A stretch of 64,000 nt of DNA from contig NZ_CP036498.1 of assembly GCF_018279705.1 (NCBI RefSeq), positions 62,001 through 126,000 on the forward strand. Reading direction: 5' to 3'. Of this stretch, positions 1 to 10,116 are shown in pieces. The position numbers and the translations under genes were made by a program. This DNA comes from Tardiphaga alba. GTDB lineage: Bacteria > Pseudomonadota > Alphaproteobacteria > Rhizobiales > Xanthobacteraceae. The notes below the pieces were generated by a model, which did no database searches, was not told the DNA's origin, and saw only the letters and a list, made by a program, of their open reading frames with translations. Within the stretch, counting starts at the first letter, position 1. Each line of letters starts with the position of its first letter.

Positions 1-836
1 CCGTGCCGAAGGCGATGTCGTCTACGGCATCCGCCACGCTCGCGACCTGGTTCAAGATCAAGGGCGTGAACTATTCGATCTCGTCCGCCTGTGCGACCTC
101 GAATCATTGCATCGGCAACGCCTATGAAATGATCCAGTGGGGCAAGCAGGACGTGGTGTTTGCCGGCGGCTGTGAAGAACTCGACTGGTCGCTGTCGGTG
201 CTGTTCGACGCCATGGGCGCCATGTCGTCGAAATACAACGACACGCCGGCCACCGCCTCGCGCCCCTATGACGTCAATCGCGACGGTTTCGTCATCGCCG
301 GCGGCGCTGGCGTGCTGGTGCTGGAAGAACTTGAGCACGCGAAAGCGCGCGGTGCGAAAATCTATGGCGAGATCATCGGCTATGGCGCGACCTCGGACGG
401 CTACGACATGGTCGCGCCATCCGGCGAAGGCGCCGAGCGCTGCATGAAGATGGCGTTGGCGACCACCGGCGGCATCAAGATCGACTACATCAATCCGCAC
501 GCGACCTCGACCCCGGCCGGCGATCCGCCGGAAATGCAGGCGATCCGCAACGTGTTCGGCGTCGGCGACAAGTCTCCGCCGATTTCCGCAACCAAGGCGC
601 TCACCGGCCATTCGCTCGGCGCCACCGGCGTGCAGGAAGCGATCTATTCGCTGCTGATGATGCAGAACGGCTTCATTTGCGAGAGCGCCAACATCACCGA
701 ACTCGATCCGGTGTTTGCCGACATGCCGATCGTACGCAAGCGCATCGACAATGCCAAGCTCGGCGCCGTGCTGTCGAACTCGTTCGGCTTCGGCGGCACC
801 AATGCGACGCTGGTGTTCAAGCGCCTGGATGCGTGA
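1..836 (+). CDS. fabB: beta-ketoacyl-ACP synthase I, C-terminal part (5' end outside window)
   Basis: Condensing enzyme of type II fatty acid synthesis, which joins malonyl-ACP to a growing acyl-ACP in the cytoplasm. The frame is open to the window edge, so the N-terminal third is missing. The GTG at position 3 is internal and is not a start. The catalytic triad is visible: nucleophile Cys in SSACATS (residue 30 of the visible part), His in [11 protein letters not shown] (about 166) and His in [13 protein letters not shown] (about 203). The glycine-rich C-terminal SFGFGGTNA motif is also present. The FabB type rather than FabF is inferred from the GHSLGATG and NPHATST wording. In related genomes fabB usually follows fabA, which would lie just outside. 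No terminator is seen after the stop; a palindromic repeat follows. Confidence 0.93.
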   Translation, partial: VPKAMSSTASATLATWFKIKGVNYSISSACATSNHCIGNAYEMIQWGKQDVVFAGGCEELDWSLSVLFDAMGAMSSKYNDTPATASRPYDVNRDGFVIAGGAGVLVLEELEHAKARGAKIYGEIIGYGATSDGYDMVAPSGEGAERCMKMALATTGGIKIDYINPHATSTPAGDPPEMQAIRNVFGVGDKSPPISATKALTGHSLGATGVQEAIYSLLMMQNGFICESANITELDPVFADMPIVRKRIDNAKLGAVLSNSFGFGGTNATLVFKRLDA

Positions 837-877
837 GGCTTCGGCCTTAACGGTCTGGCTATCACCACGTTCCGGTT

Positions 878-962
878 GTCATCCCCGCGAAAGCGGGGGA
901 TCCAGTAGACACCCACATTTGTAGCCACACTCTGACAGAGCATACTGGATCGCCCGGTCAAG
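878..962. repeat. palindromic intergenic repeat, interrupted by IS (continues at 2226)
   Basis: The segment begins with a strong hairpin, gtcatccccgcgaaagcggg, and leads to tactggatcgcccggtcaag. The sequence resumes at 2226 with tcaagccgggcgatgacaac. Rejoining the two sides restores the palindrome atcgcccgg-tcaag-ccgggcgat, whose loop is the IS target. This type of non-coding palindrome is common between genes in Bradyrhizobium relatives. Confidence 0.75.
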
Positions 963-2225
963 TGTACGGCCCGAAGAGATAGGTAACACCCGTTCGGAGA
1001 CATGGGTAACACATCGTCGGCATGGATGGCTTGAGGAGGCCGGCATGCCTTGGCGCGAGGTGTCACACATGGATCAGAGAATGGAGTTCGTTCGGCTGTT
1101 TCAGCAGCCGGACGTCAATCGGCGGGAACTGTGCCGCCGTTTCCAGATCAGCCCGAAGACCGGCTATAAATGGCTGGCCCGTGCCCAAACCACTGAAGCC
1201 CGGTGGGCACAGGATCAATCGCGCCGGCCCCATGTCTCGCCCAAGCGGAGCGATCTGGAGGTCGAAGCCGCTGTGCTGGCGATACGCGATGCGCATCCGG
1301 CCTGGGGCGCGCGCAAGATCCGGCGCCGGCTCGACGATCGGCAAGCAAGCCTGCCGGCCGCCTCGACGGTGCATGCCATGCTGGCACGGCACGACCGTGT
1401 GCCGGCTCCTAACCAGCCGTCGCACTACACGCGCTTCGAGCATCCGGCTCCCAACGATCTGTGGCAGATGGACTTCAAGGGGCGCTTCCCGCTCGGTGAG
1501 GGGATGTGCCATCCACTCACCATGATCGACGACCATTCCCGCTATGCGCTGTGCCTTCAGGCCTGCAGCAATGAGCGGCAGGATACGGTGCAGCAGCATC
1601 TCATCGGCTGCTTCCGGCGCTACGGCCTGCCGCAGGCGTTTCTGGTCGATAACGGCGTACCGTGGGGCACCTGCTCTGAAGTCAGGTGGACGCGGCTGCG
1701 CGTCTGGCTGCTCAAGCTCGGCGTCGATGTCATCTATGCCCGCCCGTATCACCCGCAGACCAAGGGCAAGAACGAACGCTTCCATCGCACCCTCAAGAGC
1801 GAAGTCCTGTCGATGGCGACCTATCGCACCACCCAACAAATGCAGCAGGCTTTCGACCGCTGGCGGCATGTCTACAATGCCGAGCGGCCGCACCAAGCGC
1901 TCGGCTACGACGTGCCGGCGAACCGCTACCGACCGAGCACTCGTGCCATGCCAGGCCAATTGCGGGAGCCAGACTATGACGAGGGCACGATCGTGCGCCG
2001 GGCGAGCCGGCACAAGGCTCAGTTCAGATTTGGTAAAAAGCGCTGGCGGATGCCGGAAGCTTTTGGCGGCGAGCTACTGGCCATCCGGCCGCTCGCCACC
2101 GATGGCGCGTTCGGTGTCTTCTTCGGAGCCCATCAGATCGCTTCCATCGATCTGCGCAACGAGGCAACATGAAAACCGTTACCTATGTCTCCGAACACCC
2201 GTTACCCATGTCTCCGGGCCATACA
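963..2225 (+). mobile_element. IS481-type insertion sequence, apparently intact (1263 bp)
   Basis: The element is flanked by the 5-bp direct repeat tcaag (958-962 and 2226-2230). Its ends are imperfect inverted repeats of about 48 bp (963-1010 and 2178-2225) starting TGTA-GGCCCG. Within each end the motif (g)gagacatgggtaac occurs twice, about 24 nt apart. It carries one full-length transposase gene. It lies between fabB and a GST gene and interrupts only a non-coding palindrome. The intact ORF, clear target duplication and paired ends suggest a fairly recent insertion. Confidence 0.92.
1045..2172 (+). CDS. IS481-type transposase (DDE integrase core)
   Basis: A 375-residue transposase. The N-terminal helix-turn-helix (about residues 9-50; RRELCRRFQISPKTGYKWLA) should bind the terminal repeats. 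The rve-type catalytic core has Asp143 (LWQMDFKG), Asp202 (FLVDNG) and Glu244 (GKNERFHRT), with 41 residues between the last two. A basic C-terminal segment follows. The ATG at 1045 is preferred because gaggagg lies 7 nt upstream and the MPWxEVSxMDQR start is shared with the second element in this window. No frameshift is seen, so the element is probably competent for transposition. IS family placement rests on motif recognition. Confidence 0.93.
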   Translation: MPWREVSHMDQRMEFVRLFQQPDVNRRELCRRFQISPKTGYKWLARAQTTEARWAQDQSRRPHVSPKRSDLEVEAAVLAIRDAHPAWGARKIRRRLDDRQASLPAASTVHAMLARHDRVPAPNQPSHYTRFEHPAPNDLWQMDFKGRFPLGEGMCHPLTMIDDHSRYALCLQACSNERQDTVQQHLIGCFRRYGLPQAFLVDNGVPWGTCSEVRWTRLRVWLLKLGVDVIYARPYHPQTKGKNERFHRTLKSEVLSMATYRTTQQMQQAFDRWRHVYNAERPHQALGYDVPANRYRPSTRAMPGQLREPDYDEGTIVRRASRHKAQFRFGKKRWRMPEAFGGELLAIRPLATDGAFGVFFGAHQIASIDLRNEAT

Positions 2226-2274
2226 TCAAGCCGGGCGATGACAACGAGTATGTCGTGACGATCGAGACCGCGAG

Positions 2275-2880
2275 CTACTCTTTCTCGCCCGACGCGAATT
2301 CCTCTGCGCGCTGAAACGCAGGTCGCGCGGCGCAGCGATCGAGATAGCGATCGAAGGCCGGGCGCGTCGGCACCATCTTGAACAGCCGGATCGCAAAATT
2401 CAGGCCGGAGCCGATGGCAATGTCGGCGGCCGAGAATTGTTCACCGAGAATCCACGGCCCCTCTTCCAGCGCGGCTTCGAGCACATCGAACACGCGCTGC
2501 GCATCGCCCCAACCGGCGGCAACCGTGTTCATCTCCACCTTGGTGGCGATCTGCACGATCGCCGGCTCGATGCAACTCGGCGCGAAGAACAGCCAGTAGA
2601 GATATTTGGCGCGATGGGAATCGCCGAGATCGGGCGCAAGCTTCGCGTCGGGATAGCGCTCGGCCACATAAGTGCAGATCGCGGCCGCTTCCGCCATGGT
2701 GGCTTCGCCGTCCTGCAGCGCCGGCACCTTGCCCATCGGATTGACTTCAAGGAATTCCAGCGTGCGCTGCGTGCCCTTTTGGATGTCGATCAGCACGCGC
2801 TCATAGGGAACGCCGGTCTCTTCCATCAGCCACAGAGCAGTGAACGATCGCGAACGCGGCGACCAGTAGAGCTTCATCAT
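2275..2880 (-). CDS. glutathione S-transferase family protein
   Basis: A 201-residue cytosolic GST. The N-terminal thioredoxin-like domain starts MKLYWSPRSRSFTALWLMEE and contains the cis-proline region GKVPALQDG followed by the conserved Glu/Ala-Ser-type position (MAEAAAICTYVAERYP). The C-terminal all-alpha domain has the ADIAIGSGL motif that stabilises the fold. The ATG pair at 2880 is chosen because gggaggt precedes it by about 6 nt. A longer reading of the same frame from 3114 passes through a palindromic repeat and is not credible. The substrate is unknown. It is monocistronic. Confidence 0.88.
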   Translation of the reverse strand: MMKLYWSPRSRSFTALWLMEETGVPYERVLIDIQKGTQRTLEFLEVNPMGKVPALQDGEATMAEAAAICTYVAERYPDAKLAPDLGDSHRAKYLYWLFFAPSCIEPAIVQIATKVEMNTVAAGWGDAQRVFDVLEAALEEGPWILGEQFSAADIAIGSGLNFAIRLFKMVPTRPAFDRYLDRCAARPAFQRAEEFASGEKE

Positions 2881-2963
2881 CGGCGACCTCCCGTTTTGGA
2901 GGAGATAGTTCTGCGGGGATTCGATGACGGGTGCAAGACGGGCGGCCAGCACTGACAGAGCTG

Positions 2964-3076
2964 CCCCCTCTCCCGCTCTTGCGGGGGAGGGCCGGGGTGG
3001 GGGCGCCCACGTGACATCGCTTGTGGCTGCCCCCACCCGGCGCTTCGCGCCACCCTCCCCCGCAAGCGGGAGAGGG
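2964..3076. repeat. palindromic GC-rich repeat (family C, copy 1)
   Basis: Two inverted modules, ctctcccgctcttgcggggg near the left and cccccgcaagcgggagaggg at the right, are joined by a GGGGTGGGGG/CCCCCACCC pair. The same design occurs at 40035-40164 and around 47176-47315. It looks like a REP/BIME-type element between the GST gene and the katG terminator. Confidence 0.8.
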
Positions 3077-3078
3077 AA

Positions 3079-3111
3079 GAAAAAAGCCCCCGCGACATAG
3101 TCGCGAGGGCT
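3079..3111 (-). terminator. Rho-independent terminator of katG
   Basis: On the minus strand agccctcgcga/tcgcgggggct forms an 11-bp stem with a 5-nt loop followed by six T. It lies 25 nt after the katG stop codon. Confidence 0.88.
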
Positions 3112-3135
3112 CATTGTTAGTCCGGCAATCGCCGC

Positions 3136-5430
<2,295 letters not shown>

Positions 5431-5542
5431 TCAATTGCCTGACGAATTTCGCGGCAGGCGAGCGCCTACCATGGCGGATCTTCGTGACGACAGATTGGAA
5501 GACTTCTTAGATCAGGTCCAGTCGAATTGTCTTAGGAGCTCG

Positions 5543-5557
5543 ATCAGTTTATCTGAT
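5543..5557. promoter_or_regulatory. putative OxyR operator in the katG-oxyR intergenic region
   Basis: ATCAG-TTTAT-CTGAT is a perfect 5-bp inverted repeat of the kind LysR-type regulators use. It ends 5 nt before the oxyR start, a position suited to autoregulation. The match to a specific OxyR consensus was not tested. Confidence 0.45.
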
Positions 5558-5562
5558 TGAGA

Positions 5563-6465
5563 ATGATCACCCTGCGCCAGCTCCGCTATCTCTCCGCCCT
5601 CGCCAAGCACGGCCATTTCGGCCGCGCCGCCGAAGCCTGCGCCGTGACCCAGCCGGCGCTGTCGATGCAGATTCGCGATCTCGAACGGACGCTGGGCGTG
5701 CAGGTGGTGGAGCGACGGCCGGGCGAAGTCATCCTCACGGATGTCGGCCGCGAAGTGGCGCGACGCGGCGAGGATGTCCTGGCGGCCTCGCGCGATCTCG
5801 TGGATTTCGCGCGGCATCGCGGCGGCGTGCTGACGGGACGGCTGACGCTCGGCGTCATTCCATCGCTCGCCCCCTATCTGCTGCCGCGAATCTTGCCGGC
5901 GTTGCAAAAACAGTTTCCGGAATTGCGGCTGGAGCTGCGCGAGACGCAGACGCGGCAACTGATCGATGATGTGAAGAGCGGCACGCTGGATGCGGCGATG
6001 CTGGCGCTGCCACTCGCCGAGACCGAGATCGAAACGCTCAAACTGTTCGACGACACGTTCCTGCTCGCCGTGCCGGCGAATGATGCGCGGCCCATCGAGC
6101 AACGCATCAAGGCATCGGAGATCGACCAGAGCCGTCTGATCTTGCTGGAAGACGGCCACTGCCTGCGCGACCAGGCCCTCGCCTTCTGTGCCACCGCGCG
6201 TGGCGGCATCACCGCGGCTGGCACGGCCTTCGCTGCGTCATCGCTCTCCACCGTGATCCAGATGGTGGCGAGCGGCTATGGCGTGACGCTGATCCCGCAG
6301 ATCGCCGCCGATGTGGAGCAGCGCGACACCCGCGTCAAATTCCTGAGGCTCGAAAATCCGCAGCCCGGCCGCACCATCGGCCTGGCGTTTCGCAAGACAT
6401 CGCCGCGCAAGGCAGATTTCGCGGCACTCGGCGATGCCGTGAAGGACTGCGTGCTCGACGGCTGA
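5563..6465 (+). CDS. oxyR: LysR-type hydrogen-peroxide-sensing regulator
   Basis: A 300-residue LysR-family activator. The N-terminal winged helix-turn-helix (residues 4-62; AAEACAVTQPALSMQIRDLE) is followed by a periplasmic-binding-protein-like sensor domain. The redox-switch cysteines of OxyR are present as Cys200 and Cys209 in GHCLRDQALAFC, almost identical in wording to the enterobacterial protein. This separates it from other LysR members. The gene is divergent from katG, its expected target. The start at ATG 5563 gives the canonical MITLRQLRY N-terminus; the Shine-Dalgarno sequence is weak. A hairpin terminator follows. Confidence 0.95.
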   Translation: MITLRQLRYLSALAKHGHFGRAAEACAVTQPALSMQIRDLERTLGVQVVERRPGEVILTDVGREVARRGEDVLAASRDLVDFARHRGGVLTGRLTLGVIPSLAPYLLPRILPALQKQFPELRLELRETQTRQLIDDVKSGTLDAAMLALPLAETEIETLKLFDDTFLLAVPANDARPIEQRIKASEIDQSRLILLEDGHCLRDQALAFCATARGGITAAGTAFAASSLSTVIQMVASGYGVTLIPQIAADVEQRDTRVKFLRLENPQPGRTIGLAFRKTSPRKADFAALGDAVKDCVLDG

Positions 6466-6471
6466 TGTCGC

Positions 6472-6508
6472 AAAAGAAAACGCACTGGTGGGGAAGCACC
6501 AGTGCGTT
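6472..6508. terminator. bidirectional terminator between oxyR and the HhH gene
   Basis: aacgcactggtg-gggaag-caccagtgcgtt is a perfect 12-bp stem. On the minus strand it is followed by TTCTTTTG, which is strong for the 6527-6898 gene. On the plus strand the tail is shorter (TTTCC). Confidence 0.85.
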
Positions 6509-6526
6509 TCCGTTGGGATGAATCGC

Positions 6527-6898
6527 TTAGCTCTTCTGCTTCGCGATCACCTTATCCTTGATGCCGTCATAGGTCTTTTCCGGCACGATCTTCTTCTGCA
6601 CCAGTTCGTCCTTGCCCTTATACGGCCGGCCTTTGACGATGGCCGCCGAATAGGCCTTGCCGATGCCCGGCAGCGCTTCCAGCACCTCGGGCGTCGCGGA
6701 GTTGATATCGACGAGATCGGTCTTCGCCGATGCGGCACCTGTCGTTGCAGCCGGCGCTGCAGCCTTCGGCGCGGCAACCGGCGCCATCTTGCTGGCAGGT
6801 GTGGCAGGCTGAACCGTCTGCGCCATCGACGGCGCAGTGGCGAGCACGGCAAGCGAGAGAGCGGCAGCAGTCAGAGTAGCAAGTTTGAAAGTGCGCAT
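6527..6898 (-). CDS. secreted helix-hairpin-helix (ComEA-like) protein
   Basis: A 123-residue protein. A Sec signal peptide covers residues 1-26 (hydrophobic core LTAAALSLAVLA, AxA-type end SMAQ). An Ala/Pro-rich linker follows to about residue 60. The C-terminal helix-hairpin-helix domain contains VDINSATPEVLEALPGIGKAYSAAIV, as in ComEA and T2SK-like proteins, which bind DNA non-specifically. Here it would lie in the periplasm. The ATG has ggaggg 9 nt upstream. No competence genes are nearby, so a role in DNA uptake is only a family-based guess. Confidence 0.82.
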   Translation of the reverse strand: MRTFKLATLTAAALSLAVLATAPSMAQTVQPATPASKMAPVAAPKAAAPAATTGAASAKTDLVDINSATPEVLEALPGIGKAYSAAIVKGRPYKGKDELVQKKIVPEKTYDGIKDKVIAKQKS

Positions 6899-7027
6899 CG
6901 GTTTGTCCCTCCAGGACAGTTAAGTAACAAACCGATTGAGATGCTCATTCATGGCGGCGCCGTGGCGCCAAAATGAACCGCAGATAAAAGCTGAAAATTA
7001 TTTTGATAGTAAGGCTGCGACTTTCGG

Positions 7028-7612
7028 CTAGCTGCCGGCCTTCAGCGCTTTCTCGATCTCGGGCATCAGGACTTTGCCGAGATTGTCCTGATTGATACCA
7101 CCCACAAGCTTGTAGGCGATCTTGCCGTCGCGGCCGACGACAAAGGTCTCGGGCACGCCATAGACGCCCCATTCGATCGAGCCGCGGCCATTGCTATCGA
7201 CGCCGACAATGCCGAACGGATTGCCGTAACGACCGAGGAAGCGGCGGGCGTTATCGGCATTGTCCTTGTAGTTGATTCCGACCAGTTGCAGCCGTGTATC
7301 CTTGCCGAGCTCGGTGAGGATCGGTGCCTCGTCGTGACAGGGCACGCACCACGACGCCCACACATTGACGACGCTGACCTTGCCCATGAAAGCTACGGGA
7401 TCGAGACCGGGAATCGCCACGCCCTTTTCATTCAGTCCCTGCAGCGCGGGCAAGACGGTCTGCGGCGCCTGGCGTCCGATCAATGCCGACGGCAAGCGCT
7501 GCGGATCGGCGCCGAGGCGAAACCAGAACAAGGCGGCCAGCGCGGCGAAGATCACCAGCGGCAGAGCCAGCACCCAACGGCGCTTCGGAGCTGTGGTCGT
7601 CACGTCGCTCAT
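7028..7612 (-). CDS. ccmG: thiol:disulfide interchange protein of cytochrome c maturation
   Basis: A membrane-anchored periplasmic thioredoxin (DsbE/CcmG) of 194 residues that helps keep apocytochrome c CXXCH cysteines reduced before heme ligation. One N-terminal membrane segment spans about residues 12-31. The thioredoxin domain has the active site WASWCVPCHDE (Cys89, Cys92) and the cis-Pro region GVPETFVV. The ATG at 7612 overlaps the ccmD stop (ATGA). In-frame sequence upstream of it belongs to ccmD coding space and is not used. It is the last gene of the ccmA-B-C-D-G run. Confidence 0.95.
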   Translation of the reverse strand: MSDVTTTAPKRRWVLALPLVIFAALAALFWFRLGADPQRLPSALIGRQAPQTVLPALQGLNEKGVAIPGLDPVAFMGKVSVVNVWASWCVPCHDEAPILTELGKDTRLQLVGINYKDNADNARRFLGRYGNPFGIVGVDSNGRGSIEWGVYGVPETFVVGRDGKIAYKLVGGINQDNLGKVLMPEIEKALKAGS

Positions 7613-7791
7613 TTCAGATCCGTGGCACCGCGGCCGGAGCGGCGCCCCACGCCTGCTTGCTCCAGCGCATGCAGGCGAGCGCGGACGCGGCGGTGATCGA
7701 TGGCGATCCAGACGATGAGAAGCAGAACGACGGCCGCAACCAGCACATAGGACGTGATGATGAAGGAGGCGTAGGGACCGAGCGACATCAT
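7609..7791 (-). CDS. ccmD: heme exporter protein CcmD
   Basis: A 60-residue single-span inner-membrane protein that connects CcmC with holo-CcmE and promotes release of heme-CcmE. It shows the family pattern: a short N-terminus SLGPYASFIITSY, one membrane helix at about residues 12-32, and a basic cytoplasmic tail RRVRARLHALE. It overlaps both neighbours by 4 nt (ATGA junctions), which implies translational coupling with ccmC and ccmG. Confidence 0.93.
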   Translation of the reverse strand: MMSLGPYASFIITSYVLVAAVVLLLIVWIAIDHRRVRARLHALEQAGVGRRSGRGATDLK

Positions 7792-8525
7792 GGCAGCGCC
7801 ACCGGCTTCGAGGCTTGCAGCATCTGCAGCGACCGCAGGCGGCGACGCAGGATTTCGTTACGCATGGCCGCAAGATGCAGCGTGATGAACAGCAGCGAGA
7901 ACGCCACCGCCATGATCAGCAGCGGCGTGAGAAAGGACTTGTCGAGCGCCGAGCCCGCCATGCGGATCACCGAGGCCGGCTGATGCAGCGTGTTCCACCA
8001 GTCCACCGAGAACTTGATGATCGGGATATTGATGGCGCCAACCAGCGTCAGCACGGCTGCAGCCCGCGCGGCGCGCGACGGATCTTCGACGGCGCGCCAC
8101 AGCGCGATCAGGCCGAGATACATCAGGAACAGGATCAGCACCGACGTGAGCCGGGCGTCCCATTCCCAATAGGTGCCCCACATCGGACGGCCCCATAGCG
8201 AGCCGGTGACGAGGGCGAGAAAGGTGAAAGCTGCTCCGATCGGCGCGGCGGCCTTGGCCGCGACATCGGCGAGCGGATGGCGCCAGACCAGCGTGCCCAG
8301 CGAGGCCACGCTCATGACACCCCAGACGAACATCGCGAGCCAGGCATTGGGCACATGGATGAACATGATCTTGACCGTGGCGCCTTGCTGATAGTCATCA
8401 GGCGCCAGCGCAGCCTGATACAGGCCGAATACCAGCAGCACGGCGGTGAGCATCGCCAACCACGGCAAAACGCGCGTTGCGAGGGACAGGAACCGGGTCG
8501 GATTGGCGAGTTCAGTCAGCGTCAT
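7788..8525 (-). CDS. ccmC: heme lyase / heme exporter protein CcmC
   Basis: A six-span inner-membrane heme-handling protein that loads heme onto CcmE. The 245-residue reading from ATG 8525 has the tryptophan-rich WWD segment (residues 111-125, WGRPMWGTYWEWDAR). The two conserved external histidines are His57 (FIHVPNAW) and His181 (NTLHQPAS). ATG 8525 is preferred because ggaag lies 6-7 nt upstream; the frame extends 16 codons further without support. It is separated from ccmB by about 94 nt with a FixK-type box and a Fur-like box, so it likely has its own promoter. Confidence 0.94.
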   Translation of the reverse strand: MTLTELANPTRFLSLATRVLPWLAMLTAVLLVFGLYQAALAPDDYQQGATVKIMFIHVPNAWLAMFVWGVMSVASLGTLVWRHPLADVAAKAAAPIGAAFTFLALVTGSLWGRPMWGTYWEWDARLTSVLILFLMYLGLIALWRAVEDPSRAARAAAVLTLVGAINIPIIKFSVDWWNTLHQPASVIRMAGSALDKSFLTPLLIMAVAFSLLFITLHLAAMRNEILRRRLRSLQMLQASKPVALP

Positions 8526-8571
8526 GGCACTTCCACTTGGCGCGGCCAAAATAGCAAACAAGTCCGCGGTC

Positions 8572-8591
8572 AATGCAACTTATTCTCATTC
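8572..8591 (-). promoter_or_regulatory. Fur-like box upstream of ccmC
   Basis: Read on the minus strand, gaatgagaataagttgcatt resembles a Fur/Mur box: the half-site TGAGAAT is followed after one base by a weaker second half. It lies about 50-65 nt upstream of the ccmC start. One half-site is good, the other poor. Confidence 0.3.
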
Positions 8592-8609
8592 ATTTTTCGT
8601 TGCCATGGA

Positions 8610-8623
8610 TTGATCGAGGTCAA
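8610..8623 (-). promoter_or_regulatory. FixK/FNR-type box upstream of ccmC
   Basis: TTGAT-cgag-GTCAA matches the FNR/FixK consensus (TTGAY-N4-RTCAA). It lies inside a longer perfect inverted repeat, catggattga-tcgagg-tcaatccatg (8604-8629), which overlaps the ccmB stop. Centred about 92 nt before the ccmC ATG, it would suit a promoter about 50 nt upstream of that start and low-oxygen activation of cytochrome c maturation. Confidence 0.55.
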
Positions 8624-9294
8624 TCCATGCCATGACGCAGGCTTGCGGCAGCGGCAAATGGTCCGATCACCAGGCTTGCCAGCGAAATCGCACAGAGAAT
8701 CGAGAACGGTGTCGAAAATGACATCGTCCCCTGCTCGACGATGGCCGCATTCGACGCCGCGACGCCGAAAATCAGCACCGGGATCGACAGCGGCAGCACC
8801 AGCACCGCCAGCAACAGCCCGCCGCGCTGCAGCGTCACGGCGAGTGCCGCACCGATCATGCCCGTGAAAGTGAGCGCGGGGGTGCCGACCAGCAGCGTCA
8901 GCGCCACGGCCGCGGTGGCCGAGCCATCGAGATTCAGCAACAGGCCCAGCACCGGCGTCGCCACCACCAGTGGCACGCCGGCCGCCAGCCAATGGGCGAG
9001 CGCCTTGGCGGCGCAGGTGAGCTCCAGCGGCGTGCGGCTCATCAGGATGAGGTCCAGCGAACCGTCATCGTGATCGGCCATGAACAGGCGATCGAGCGTC
9101 AGGAGACTGGCCAGCAGGGCTCCGAGCCAGAGGATGGCGGGGCCGAGCCGGGCCAGCAGGTTGAGATCGGGGCCGATGGCAAACGGCATCAGCACCACGA
9201 CGGTGAGGAAGAACAGCACGCCGATCAGCGCGCCACCGCCCACGCGGAGCGCGATGCGAATATCACGGCGGATCAAAGAACCGAGAGCGCTCAC
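8620..9294 (-). CDS. ccmB: heme exporter permease CcmB
   Basis: A 224-residue integral membrane subunit of the CcmAB ABC complex, which uses ATP to release holo-CcmE from CcmCD. It has about six hydrophobic spans, and the cytoplasmic loop [22 protein letters not shown] is characteristic of CcmB. Its start overlaps the ccmA stop by 4 nt. The 3' end overlaps the inverted repeat that carries the FixK-type box for ccmC. Confidence 0.95.
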   Translation of the reverse strand: MSALGSLIRRDIRIALRVGGGALIGVLFFLTVVVLMPFAIGPDLNLLARLGPAILWLGALLASLLTLDRLFMADHDDGSLDLILMSRTPLELTCAAKALAHWLAAGVPLVVATPVLGLLLNLDGSATAAVALTLLVGTPALTFTGMIGAALAVTLQRGGLLLAVLVLPLSIPVLIFGVAASNAAIVEQGTMSFSTPFSILCAISLASLVIGPFAAAASLRHGMD

Positions 9295-9908
9295 GCCACG
9301 CCCCCGATCCGCAACTCCCGCGCCGCGATCCCGAGAGGCGTATGCGTCGCCGCCATGATCAGGCCGCCATCAGCCAGATGCGCGGTCATCAACCCGGCAA
9401 ACACCTTCTGGCTGCCCATGTCCAATGCCGAGGTCGGCTCGTCCAGCAGCCAGATCGGACGCTTGACGGTCAGCAGCCGGGCGATCGACAGCCGTCGGCG
9501 CTGGCCGGCGGAGAGGAAACCGGCCGGCAGATGGATGGCATGGCCGAGACCGACGGCTTCCAGCGCCGCGGCCGGCGCGGTGGCCACGCCGCCGAGGAAC
9601 TCCGCCCAGAAACCAAGGTTTTCCGTCACGGTCAGTGCGGGCTTCAGGGCATCGCGATGGCCGAGATAATGGGCCTGCTCGGCCACACTCAGCTCGGCGT
9701 CACCGCCCTCCAGCGCGATCGTGCCGCCCGCCGGCGCGATCAGCCCGGCGATCAGCCGCAGCAGCGATGTCTTGCCGGCGCCATTGGCGCCAACCACAGC
9801 CACCGCCTCGCCCGCGCTCGCCTCGAAATCGAGTCCCGCAAACACCTCACGGCCCGCACGTATGCATCGCAATCCCTGGCCGGCAAGCCGCATCGTCACT
9901 ATGTCCAT
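9291..9908 (-). CDS. ccmA: heme exporter ATP-binding subunit CcmA
   Basis: A 205-residue ABC ATPase of cytochrome c maturation, partner of CcmB. Walker A is GANGAGKTS (about residues 39-47), the signature is LSAGQRRRL, and Walker B is [11 protein letters not shown]. The H-loop His lies in AATHTPLG. The start at 9908 is followed by a second ATG at 9893 (MRLAGQGL), which is equally plausible. It is the first gene of the run and is divergent from acnA. Confidence 0.93.
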   Translation of the reverse strand: MDIVTMRLAGQGLRCIRAGREVFAGLDFEASAGEAVAVVGANGAGKTSLLRLIAGLIAPAGGTIALEGGDAELSVAEQAHYLGHRDALKPALTVTENLGFWAEFLGGVATAPAAALEAVGLGHAIHLPAGFLSAGQRRRLSIARLLTVKRPIWLLDEPTSALDMGSQKVFAGLMTAHLADGGLIMAATHTPLGIAARELRIGGVA

Positions 9909-9989
9909 AGCCTACTGATTTGGTTCAGAAGTCACGCGTTGTTGCATCATTTCGCAGGGCTGCAAAACGATTGTCGGTGTGGCAGCAAG

Positions 9990-10006
9990 TCTAGAAAGAT
10001 TCTATA
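9990..10006. promoter_or_regulatory. ICE motif (Irr-type iron control element) upstream of acnA
   Basis: tctagaaagattctata matches the rhizobial ICE consensus TTTAGAA-N3-TTCTAAA at 12 of 14 defined positions. It overlaps a TATAAG-like -10 hexamer at 10003-10008, 111 nt before the acnA ATG, which fits repression by Irr under low iron. Aconitase is a 4Fe-4S enzyme, so iron control is biologically sensible. Confidence 0.6.
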
Positions 10007-10116
10007 AGCCGGGAATTGATGCAGCACACAATCGGCGCGGCAACCGAACGGTCTTCTCCACCGATGGTGTTCAACACCCTGCTCGGGGTGTTTCAACTGG
10101 ATTGGGACCCTCTCTC

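Noticed and set aside
2881..3114. N-terminal extension of the GST
   Set aside because: The frame crosses a palindromic repeat and a terminator; a good start with ribosome binding site lies at 2880.
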